A stretch of DNA of 64,000 bases. Origin: Pseudoalteromonas sp. N1230-9. GTDB taxonomy: Bacteria; Pseudomonadota; Gammaproteobacteria; Enterobacterales; Alteromonadaceae. Of the stretch, positions 29,440 to 37,453 are shown piece by piece. The stretch spans positions 445,001 through 509,000 of the forward strand of contig NZ_CP090419.1 of NCBI RefSeq assembly GCF_032716425.1. Direction: 5' to 3'. The stretch's first letter is position 1. Each line of letters starts with the position of its first letter. The translations under genes and the position numbers were made by a program. The notes beneath the pieces are model-generated. The model searched no databases and was not told the origin of the DNA. It worked only from the letters and a program-made list of their open reading frames with translations.

Positions 29440-31584
29440 TTAAGGTTGATATTGTGCATCAAGTGTGACACCTGAAAAGGTTTGAAATGCATTTAAGCTT
29501 AAGTGCCATGTACCTGCTTGCGGGTTGCTAAAAGTACATGTTTCAGCACTGCCGCTTTTGTAAGGACGACAGTCATAGCTGCTTGTTGTAGGTTGACTAC
29601 CAAATTTAACAAATAAATCTGCATCACCTGTACCGCCTGAGCTAGTCACTGTAAAGCTAGACATATTAGCAGGTACATCAATAGTGTAGTGTTTCCATTG
29701 GCCAGCATTCGCTGAAATGTTGTCAACTGTACCGCCACCTGCTTGTGGTGAGCCCGTACCACCTGAAGCGGTTAAGTCGCCCACAAGACTCACGCCTGAA
29801 TAGGCAGAATAAGCACTTAGCATTACGTGATATGTACCCGCAGTTGGGTTATCGATTGAACATACTTCGTTATTACCGCTTTCATAAGGGCGACAATCAT
29901 ACGTTGTTGTCGTTGGAGCACTACCTGCGCGGACATATAAGTCTGCATCGCCCGTACCACCACTCATAGTGAATGTTACATTTGTTGCGCCTGCAGGTAC
30001 TTCCATTGTGTAGTAGGTTTTGCTGCTTGCTGCGCCACTTAAACTTGTTAATGCTTGACCATCTTGTAGTTCATTACCTGTTGTTGGCGGTTGAGTTGAA
30101 CCAGATGCTGCTGCAACCGCAGCGGCTGCATCGACAATACCTGTACCACAGTTATTACATGTAGCAGGGAAAGAGCGAGTCGTTGATTTTAAAATGCTTT
30201 CAATCTCATCTGGCGTTGCAGAAGGCTTTGCTTGCTTGATAAGCGCTGCTACACCTGCAACATGCGGTGCTGCCATTGATGTACCTTGTGAGAAATGATA
30301 AGAATCATTGCTTGGGCCATTTGCGCCTGAGTTATGAGTTGATAACACACCCTCTGAATCATTCGCAAAGCTTTGCGCACCACCAGGAGCTGCAACATCA
30401 ATATTACTACCGTAGTTTGAGTAATAAGCACGACCACCGTTACGGCCAACAGAGGCAACGTTTACAACGCCATTACAGTTACCTGGATTGTAGTTAGCCG
30501 AATTATCATTACTGTTACCAGCGGCGATAACTACAACTGCGCCGTTGTTGCGCGCTTGGTTTATAGCATTTTGTGTTGTTGAGCTACATGCACCCCCACC
30601 ACCTAAACTCATGTTGATTACATCAGCAGGGTTAGTATTTGCAGGTGCACCAGACACTGAGCCACCTGACGCCCAGATAATACCGTCTGCAATATCAGAT
30701 GTTAAACCACCACATTTACCAAGCACACGTACTGGTACAACTTTCGCATCATAAGCAACACCAGCAACGCCTTCACCATTATTCGTGACCGCAGCAACTG
30801 TACCTGCTACATGAGTACCATGCCAGCTGGAGTCTTGATCTGCCTTTGGTGAAGGATCGCCATTTTGATCTGTACCACATTCACCACGTACAACTGCATC
30901 GCCAGGGTCGCGAGCGTCGCTGTCACGGCCACCACCATCGTTGGCAACAGATAGGTTCGAAATCATATCGTAGCCAGGCAAGATGTTTGCGTTTAAATCA
31001 ACATGCGGGCGGTAACCTGTATCAAGGACAGCAACAGTTACACCGCTACCAGTTGCGCTATCCCATGCTGTTGGTAGATTCAAGCCACCTGCTTGCTCGT
31101 AGTAGTGCCATTGGTCAGAATAACGCGGATCATTAGGTGTTGCGAAAGGTTGTAGCATTTGGTCAATTTCAATGTATTCAACGTTGCCAGTTGCCATAAC
31201 TTCTTGCATAAATGCTTGCGCTTCATTGGCTGAAAGTTTTTTATCAGCGCGCATTACGTGGTGGTTGCTCATTGCCATTGCGCGTACATACTGAGCTTTT
31301 GCTAAGCCTTTTTTGCTACTGAAATTTTTTACAAAGCTTTGTGCTTTTTGGTTCATCATAGCAGGCGTTTGCTCAGCGGCAGACATCGTGGTCATATCTG
31401 CGTTGCTATTTTTGTATTTAATAATAAATTGCGTACCAAAACCGCTTTGACCTTGTAGTTTTGCTGCAGTATCTGCCATTGATGGTGGTAACATTTGGTT
31501 TGGTGCAGCCATTGCTGCTGTTGTGCCAAATAACGCTGTGAGGCTTAATGCAATTGCGCACTTTTTCAAGTTGTGAGTTGTCAT
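29440..31584 (-). CDS. Secreted subtilisin-like S8 serine protease with two PPC domains
   Basis: Extracellular protease. The signal peptide ends near AAMA-AP (~27). A propeptide follows (~30-150, I9-like), then the catalytic domain (~155-490) with Asp188 (VAVLDTGY), His255 (HGTHVAGT), oxyanion Asn357 and Ser436 (GTSMAAPHVAG). Two C-terminal PPC domains lie at ~505-607 and ~612-714. Each carries the repeated GGTGDADLYVR / GGTGDADLFVK and YDCRPY motifs. PPC domains are usually cleaved after secretion and help bind or solubilise substrates. This is typical of marine Pseudoalteromonas collagen- and protein-degrading exoproteases. It is a single-gene unit. Confidence 0.95.
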   Translation of the reverse strand: MTTHNLKKCAIALSLTALFGTTAAMAAPNQMLPPSMADTAAKLQGQSGFGTQFIIKYKNSNADMTTMSAAEQTPAMMNQKAQSFVKNFSSKKGLAKAQYVRAMAMSNHHVMRADKKLSANEAQAFMQEVMATGNVEYIEIDQMLQPFATPNDPRYSDQWHYYEQAGGLNLPTAWDSATGSGVTVAVLDTGYRPHVDLNANILPGYDMISNLSVANDGGGRDSDARDPGDAVVRGECGTDQNGDPSPKADQDSSWHGTHVAGTVAAVTNNGEGVAGVAYDAKVVPVRVLGKCGGLTSDIADGIIWASGGSVSGAPANTNPADVINMSLGGGGACSSTTQNAINQARNNGAVVVIAAGNSNDNSANYNPGNCNGVVNVASVGRNGGRAYYSNYGSNIDVAAPGGAQSFANDSEGVLSTHNSGANGPSNDSYHFSQGTSMAAPHVAGVAALIKQAKPSATPDEIESILKSTTRSFPATCNNCGTGIVDAAAAVAAASGSTQPPTTGNELQDGQALTSLSGAASSKTYYTMEVPAGATNVTFTMSGGTGDADLYVRAGSAPTTTTYDCRPYESGNNEVCSIDNPTAGTYHVMLSAYSAYSGVSLVGDLTASGGTGSPQAGGGTVDNISANAGQWKHYTIDVPANMSSFTVTSSGGTGDADLFVKFGSQPTTSSYDCRPYKSGSAETCTFSNPQAGTWHLSLNAFQTFSGVTLDAQYQP

Positions 31585-31906
31585 AATGATCCCTAGATTG
31601 TTATAAGTTGCTTCGCACCACTTTCCGCGAAGGGGGACAAAGGTAAAATAAATGTAAATATAGTTAAAATATCGTTTTGTTATGTTTGTCTCTATTTTGG
31701 TTATAACTAAGTGTATAGATGGCTAAATATAACTTTTAATTAGGTTTTTCAGCTTTTTTCTAATTATAAAGTTCTAATTTACTGTTATAGAGTTTTTGCT
31801 TTATTTCGTTTTTCGGGTTTATCTTTTTTCAAAAAAATAACTAAGCTAACAACGAGCGCGTAATATCTTGTTATAATCAGCTAAATTTTTTTAGTGAGTA
31901 TGAGTA
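31585..31906. other. Intergenic region between divergent protease and flavoprotein genes
   Basis: 322 bp, very AT-rich, with no frame of note. A TATAAT at 31872-31877 lies 29 bp before the flavoprotein start and may be its -10 box, without a good -35. The protease promoter must also lie here but is not recognisable. Confidence 0.5.
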
Positions 31907-33091
31907 ATGACCCAAGTAGATGTAATTGTGATTGGCGCCGGCGCCGCAGGTTTGATGTGCGCTGCACAAGCAGGCTACCGTGGTCGCAATGTTACTGTGC
32001 TTGATATGGGCAAGAAGCCGGGCCGTAAAATATTAATCAGCGGCGGCGGGCGTTGTAACTTCACCAATGAAAACGCAAGCCCAGACAACTACTTATGTGG
32101 CAATCCTCACTTTGTAAAATCGTGTTTAAGCCGTTATACCCAACATGACTTTATAGAGCTGGTGGACCGTCACGGCTTGGCGTATCACCATAAAACGCTG
32201 GGTCAGCTATTTTGTGATAACAGCGCACAAGATATCGTTGACATTCTTTTAACTGAGTGTGAGTGGGCAGGTGTTAACATAGCGCTGCGTAACGAAGTAC
32301 TCAGCGTGACAAAAACCGATGCGGGTTATGAAGTTATTACCGAGCAAGATAGCTATCAATGCGAGTCGTTAGTTGTCGCATCGGGCGGATTAACCATGCC
32401 TAAGCTCGGTGCATCACCAATTGGTTATAAAATTGCTGAGCAATTTGGTTTAACAGTGCTACCAACCATGGCGGCATTAGTGCCATTTACTTTGCACCAG
32501 CATGATAAAGATCGTTTTGATGGTTTATCGGGGATCAGTATCCCTTGTTTAGTGACGAGTGAAGATGGCACCCAGTTCAAAGAAAATATCCTCTTTACCC
32601 ATCGCGGCTTGTCGGGGCCCGCTATTTTGCAAATTAGCTCGTTTTGGCGCGCAGGCCAGAGCGTTTACATCAACTTATTACCTGAGCTTGATTTAAAACA
32701 GCAACTTGAGCAGTGGCGTCAAAGCCAAGGTCAAAAGTCACTAAAAAATACCCTTGCAACCATTTTACCCAAACGCTTTGTTGAAATGTTGCACGACACC
32801 AAAGCAATACCTGATTGCAATGTAAACCAGTTAACCCATGCACAGGTCGACGCGCTACATAACTACATTCACAACTGGCAAATTAAACCCAACGGCACTG
32901 AGGGCTACAGAACAGCCGAAGTGACACTCGGTGGCGTAGATACCGATGAGTTAAGCTCAAAAACCTTCGAAGCAAAAAAATCAGCAGGTCTTTATTTTAT
33001 TGGTGAAGTAACCGACGTCACTGGTTGGCTAGGCGGCTACAACTTCCAATATGCGTGGAGCTGCGGCTTTGCTGCAGGGCAGTATTGTTGA
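31907..33091 (+). CDS. HI0933/BaiN-type NAD(P)/FAD-dependent oxidoreductase
   Basis: Flavoprotein with an N-terminal FAD-binding Rossmann motif (VIGAGAAGLMCAAQAG, ~6-21), the family-specific KPGRKILISGGGRCNFTN (~36-53) and the C-terminal FAD motif GEVTDVTGWLGGYNFQYAWSCG. 394 residues is the usual length. The physiological substrate of the HI0933/YhiN group is unknown; BaiN in gut bacteria acts on bile acids, which is not implied here. Single gene. Confidence 0.9.
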   Translation: MTQVDVIVIGAGAAGLMCAAQAGYRGRNVTVLDMGKKPGRKILISGGGRCNFTNENASPDNYLCGNPHFVKSCLSRYTQHDFIELVDRHGLAYHHKTLGQLFCDNSAQDIVDILLTECEWAGVNIALRNEVLSVTKTDAGYEVITEQDSYQCESLVVASGGLTMPKLGASPIGYKIAEQFGLTVLPTMAALVPFTLHQHDKDRFDGLSGISIPCLVTSEDGTQFKENILFTHRGLSGPAILQISSFWRAGQSVYINLLPELDLKQQLEQWRQSQGQKSLKNTLATILPKRFVEMLHDTKAIPDCNVNQLTHAQVDALHNYIHNWQIKPNGTEGYRTAEVTLGGVDTDELSSKTFEAKKSAGLYFIGEVTDVTGWLGGYNFQYAWSCGFAAGQYC

Positions 33092-33150
33092 TTGTAGTTG
33101 CTAGTTTTTGTCTACAGGCTCTAGGAGTTAGGCCCTAGACTGACACTTGC

Positions 33151-33203
33151 TTGTAGGTCGTGATTTAGCGCGTTTTTATGAAGTTATAAATGACGACCTA
33201 CAA
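33151..33203. repeat. 11-bp inverted repeat, possible dispersed intergenic element
   Basis: TTGTAGGTCGT / ACGACCTACAA with a 31-nt spacer, between two converging genes. The left arm continues into GATTTAGCGCG. The 40381-40410 repeat, read on the opposite strand, has a similar TGTAGG...GATTTA...GCGC core. Confidence 0.55.
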
Positions 33204-33217
33204 ACCTATTACTCCTT

Positions 33218-34915
33218 CTAGGCTGCCACTTCAACACAATTGCGGCCGTTACTCTTCGCTTTATACAATGCTTTGTCGGCAATGGTGAGTGTTTCTTTTA
33301 CGGTTGTTGAAGCATGAGCTACGCTGTGTACACCAATACTCACGGTGAACTGCACGGTTTGTACTTCATCAATCGTGATGTAGGTTTCTTGTGCCTTTTG
33401 ACGAATACGCTCTGCAACTTGCTTTGCCTTAAGTAGGTTACAATTGAGTAGTAATACAAACTCTTCGCCGCCATACCGACAAGCTATATCAGCAGGGCCT
33501 TGCTCTGAGGTGAGTATATTAGCAAACGCAATGATGACTTTGTCGCCAACATTGTGGCCATATGTGTCGTTAATGTTTTTGAAGTGGTCGAGATCAGCAA
33601 TTAGAAGGGTTAGCTCTTGCTGATTGGTTGCCATAGCGGCAATCAGTTCTTCACTTTTTCTGTCAAAGTAACGGCGATTGTACAGGCCTATCATAGGATC
33701 CGTGTCGACTAAGCGGTTGAGCTCAGTTTGCTGTGCTTTAATTTTTTCGAGGCTTTTAATTCGGTAGGAAAGAATAAACGCCATCATTAATGCTTCGAGC
33801 AAAATACCTATCCCAACGCCATGACTATTGATTACGTTTGCGTCACTGATCCCTTTGTAATAAAGCACCGCTAGCATATTGAAAATAACGAACATAGAGT
33901 GGCCGAGTAAAAAGTATTTTGCCAGCGTATTACCTTTGCGCCATAGCGAAATGGATACCCCAAATGTCACCGTCATCATTAATGCAGCCAAGCTGCTGGC
34001 TGGTTTTAATGCACCCACAATATCGAACAAGCTATAGATAAAGTCAGCCACTAGTAAGAACAAAATAATTGAAAGCGCGATATGCTCTTTAGGGTAGTGC
34101 TTCTTTGTTTCGAAAATAAGCATTACAAAGATTACTAAAAAGCTTGGCATGCTCAGTAAATTGGAATTGAGCTGTAACAGCTCGGCACTAAAAATACCGA
34201 AGAAATTAGCGGCAATACCATAAGATAGCGCCACCCAAACAGTGCCAGAAATAAGATACAGTGCGTAAACAATATTCTCGATTTTACGTGCCGATAAGTA
34301 CAAAAAGAAGTTATAAATCATCAGCGCTAACATCATCCCAACAAGCAGCGCAATGTAATTACCATTCCCGACAAGGGCTCGCTTTGAGTGCTCTTCATCA
34401 AAAATAGCTAATGCAAACCACTGATGAGAAAAGGTGACGCTTTTAACATAAATTGTTTTTTGTTGGTTAGGTGCGACATAAAACGAAAACACAGCACTAC
34501 CACCAAACATATTGGCTTTAGGGCCTGCCTTATCAAGCTGAATAACCAATTGGTTTATCAATTGTCCTGCTTGTGTTTCGTAAAAGCTGACTTCTTCTAA
34601 ATGATAGGCATCTGGGTTATGCACAAATAAGCGTAGGGTATCGCTGTTGCTATTTTTTATAACTATTTTGGACCACGTCGTTTTGGCATTAGTGCCTAAA
34701 GTAAGTTCGTTTTGACTGTTGATAAAGTTTTGCTGCTGGACTTGTGCGAGGGACATAGAACCTGTTTCATCAACAAAATAGCTCATATCAAACTGAGTGA
34801 GCTCTACGCTACGTTGATTGATATTTACAATGGGGGAATTATCTGCGCGGCTTTGTGTAGCCGTACTGAGGCATAACGAGTAGATAACAAAAAGCAGTAA
34901 AAAGCGCGCAATCAT
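33218..34915 (-). CDS. 7TMR-DISM diguanylate cyclase
   Basis: Membrane sensor that makes cyclic-di-GMP. Order: signal peptide (~1-24), periplasmic 7TMR-DISM extracellular domain (~28-165), seven membrane helices (~180-385), a short coiled coil, and a GGDEF domain (~400-565). The active-site motif is GGEEF at 482-486, intact. The tetrapeptide at the inhibitory-site position is GPAD, not RxxD, so feedback inhibition by c-di-GMP is probably absent. The C-terminus ends in the family NGRNCVEV. The ligand is unknown. It is transcribed alone. Confidence 0.93.
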   Translation of the reverse strand: MIARFLLLFVIYSLCLSTATQSRADNSPIVNINQRSVELTQFDMSYFVDETGSMSLAQVQQQNFINSQNELTLGTNAKTTWSKIVIKNSNSDTLRLFVHNPDAYHLEEVSFYETQAGQLINQLVIQLDKAGPKANMFGGSAVFSFYVAPNQQKTIYVKSVTFSHQWFALAIFDEEHSKRALVGNGNYIALLVGMMLALMIYNFFLYLSARKIENIVYALYLISGTVWVALSYGIAANFFGIFSAELLQLNSNLLSMPSFLVIFVMLIFETKKHYPKEHIALSIILFLLVADFIYSLFDIVGALKPASSLAALMMTVTFGVSISLWRKGNTLAKYFLLGHSMFVIFNMLAVLYYKGISDANVINSHGVGIGILLEALMMAFILSYRIKSLEKIKAQQTELNRLVDTDPMIGLYNRRYFDRKSEELIAAMATNQQELTLLIADLDHFKNINDTYGHNVGDKVIIAFANILTSEQGPADIACRYGGEEFVLLLNCNLLKAKQVAERIRQKAQETYITIDEVQTVQFTVSIGVHSVAHASTTVKETLTIADKALYKAKSNGRNCVEVAA

Positions 34916-35000
34916 CCCTAATACCTGTGTTCAAACAAATATGGTAGTAAAGACTTATTTTTAACTTAAACCGCTGTCTTGTCGAGGAAATTATCAACGA

Positions 35001-35030
35001 AAATAAAAAAGCCGCTAACTTAGCGGCTTT
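35001..35030 (-). terminator. Intrinsic terminator of katG
   Basis: AAAGCCGCTA / TAGCGGCTTT with a 3-nt loop. The T run is on the minus strand, directly after the katG stop. Confidence 0.88.
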
Positions 35031-35050
35031 GTTGGTTGCGAAAATAAGTA

Positions 35051-37264
35051 TTAACGTAGGTCGAATCTGTCTAGCGTCATTACTTTAGTCCACGCTGCTA
35101 CGAAGTCATCAACGAACTTCTGTTTAGCATCGTCAGATGCATACACTTCAGCAATTGAACGTAGCTCTGAGTTTGAACCGAAGATTAAATCGACTGGAGT
35201 TGCTGTCCACTTAAGCTTGCCTGATTGACGGTCACGGCCTTCGTAAACACCTTCCTCAGAAGACTTAGACCACTTCGTTGACATATCTAATAGGTTAACG
35301 AAGAAGTCGTTGCTTAATGTGCCAGGTTTCTTCGTGAATACACCGTGTTTAGTTTGGTCAGTATTCGCGTTAAGGGCACGCATACCACCTAGTAGTGCAG
35401 TCATTTCTGGTACTGATAAGCTTAGTAAATCAGCGCGTTCAACGAGCATTTCAGCCGGTGACTTCCATGCTGAGCTGTAGTAGTTACGGAACGCATCTGC
35501 TGTTGGCTCAAGTACTTCGAATGATTCAACGTCAGTCATTTCTAATGACGCGTCCATACGGCCTGGCTTAAATGGTACTGAGATAGAGAAACCCGCATCG
35601 CTTGCTGCTTTTTCGATTGCAGCCGCACCACCAAGAACAATCATATCTGCGAGTGAAATTTCTTTACCACCCGATGCTTTTTTGTTGAACTTAGTTTGGA
35701 TTTTCTCAAGTTTGCTCAGTACTTTAGCCACTTCTTTCGGATTGTTTACTGGCCAATCTTTTTGCGGAGCAAAACGAATACGTGCACCGTTTGCACCACC
35801 ACGCATATCTGTGTCGCGGTAGCTTGCTGCTGATGCCCAAGCAACACGCACTAGTTCAGATACAGATAAACCTGAATCTAAGATGCTAGCTTTAAGTGAC
35901 GCGATATCTTTGCTGTCTACTAGTTTGTGGTCAACCGCAGGGATGTAGTCTTGCCAAATTAATACTTCTTCTGGCACTAAGTCACCTAGGTAACGAGCAC
36001 GTGGGCCCATATCACGGTGGTTTAGTTTGAACCATGCTTTAGCAAATGCCAGTTCGAACTCTTTCGGGTCGTTTAAGAAACGCTCTGAAATCTTACGGAA
36101 CTCAGGATCTGCTTTTAACGCGATATCAGTTGTGAACATGATAGGCGCATGACGCTTACCTTTAATGTGCGCATCGGGTACTAGGTTAGACGCTTGACCA
36201 TTTTCAGGGATCCACTGAGTCGCACCTGCAGGGCTCTTAGTTTTAACCCACTCAAAGTTGAATAGGTTTTGTAGATAATTAATTGACCAACGTGTTGGTG
36301 TCACTGTCCATGCACCTTCAAGACCTGAAGTGATGGTATCTTCTGAGTGACCTTTACCACATTTGTTTTTCCAACCTAAACCTTGCTCTTCGATACCCGC
36401 TGCTGCTGGCTCTTTGTCTAAACACGTCGCTTTTTTCGCACCGTGTGCTTTACCAAAGCTGTGACCACCGGCGATTAGCGCAACGATTTCTTCATTGTTC
36501 ATTGCCATGCGGCCGAATGATAAACGAATGTCTTCTGCTGCTAGAAGTGGATCAGGGTTACCGTGAGGGCCTTCAGGGTTTACATAGATTAAGCCCATCT
36601 CAACGGCCGCTAATGGGCCTTTAAGTTTGCCTTTTTTGTCACGACGTTCGTCAGTGAGCATTTTGCCTTCAGGGCCCCAGTATACGTAATCTGGTTCCCA
36701 ATCGTCTTCACGACCACCGGCATAACCGAAGGTTTTGAAGCCCATTGATTCAAGTGCAACGTTACCTGTTAACGCCATTAAGTCAGCCCAAGAAATGCTG
36801 CGACCGTATTTTTGTTTTATAGGCCAAAGTAAGCGACGTGCCTTATCAAGGTTCGCGTTATCAGGCCAGCTGTTTAGCGGGTCGAAACGTTGTTGACCAC
36901 CGCCTGCGCCACCACGACCATCAAACGTACGGTACGTACCTGATGCGTGCCACGCCATACGGATGAAGAATGGACCATAGTGACCGTAGTCAGCAGGCCA
37001 CCAGTCTTGAGAGTCAGTCAATACTTTCTCAATATCTGCTTTCACTGCGTTTAGGTCTAACTTTAAGAATTCTTTTTTATAATCAAAGTAAGGACCCATA
37101 GGATCAGACTCTGCGCCATGGGCACGAAGTTGGCTAAGATCTAGTTGTTCTGGCCACCAGAATTGGTTTGATTTGATGTCGTTAGTAGCTTGTACGCCCG
37201 TTGCCACCAACAGTGATACTGCAACAGCTACTTTAGACAAGGCTGAGGTCGATTTTTTAAACAT
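35051..37264 (-). CDS. katG: Catalase-peroxidase KatG with signal peptide
   Basis: Bifunctional haem catalase/peroxidase. The distal haem triad is RMAWH (Arg102, Trp105, His106), and the proximal His lies in [13 protein letters not shown]. Both N- and C-terminal peroxidase-like halves are present. 737 residues. The N-terminus is a Sec-type signal ([20 protein letters not shown], cut near VQA-TN), so this is a periplasmic KatG (KatP/KatG2 type) rather than the usual cytoplasmic form. It has its own 190-bp upstream region. No OxyR site was recognised with confidence. Confidence 0.95.
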   Translation of the reverse strand: MFKKSTSALSKVAVAVSLLVATGVQATNDIKSNQFWWPEQLDLSQLRAHGAESDPMGPYFDYKKEFLKLDLNAVKADIEKVLTDSQDWWPADYGHYGPFFIRMAWHASGTYRTFDGRGGAGGGQQRFDPLNSWPDNANLDKARRLLWPIKQKYGRSISWADLMALTGNVALESMGFKTFGYAGGREDDWEPDYVYWGPEGKMLTDERRDKKGKLKGPLAAVEMGLIYVNPEGPHGNPDPLLAAEDIRLSFGRMAMNNEEIVALIAGGHSFGKAHGAKKATCLDKEPAAAGIEEQGLGWKNKCGKGHSEDTITSGLEGAWTVTPTRWSINYLQNLFNFEWVKTKSPAGATQWIPENGQASNLVPDAHIKGKRHAPIMFTTDIALKADPEFRKISERFLNDPKEFELAFAKAWFKLNHRDMGPRARYLGDLVPEEVLIWQDYIPAVDHKLVDSKDIASLKASILDSGLSVSELVRVAWASAASYRDTDMRGGANGARIRFAPQKDWPVNNPKEVAKVLSKLEKIQTKFNKKASGGKEISLADMIVLGGAAAIEKAASDAGFSISVPFKPGRMDASLEMTDVESFEVLEPTADAFRNYYSSAWKSPAEMLVERADLLSLSVPEMTALLGGMRALNANTDQTKHGVFTKKPGTLSNDFFVNLLDMSTKWSKSSEEGVYEGRDRQSGKLKWTATPVDLIFGSNSELRSIAEVYASDDAKQKFVDDFVAAWTKVMTLDRFDLR

Positions 37265-37390
37265 TGTGTAGTCTCCAGTTAGAAGTTGCGTGAAATATAG
37301 TTATGTTCTGATTAACTTTCCACTTACAAACTGGGGTTTAAATCGATTGATAAAATCGAAAAAACAGATGATATGATTGATTTTATAGAA

Positions 37391-37416
37391 CAAAGCCAGC
37401 AAAAATGCTGGCTTTG
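37391..37416 (-). terminator. Hairpin after the S9 peptidase gene
   Basis: CAAAGCCAGC / GCTGGCTTTG, a 10-bp stem with a 6-nt loop, just past the end of the S9 gene. The T tract is weak. Confidence 0.6.
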
Positions 37417-37453
37417 GAGGAGGTGTTCAGTAAGCTTAAATTTAGCTTATTGT

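Noticed and set aside
30846..31136. Plus-strand frame inside the subtilase gene
   Set aside because: It is His/Gln/Arg-rich low-complexity, as expected from the complement of a Gly/Ala/Asp-rich protease.
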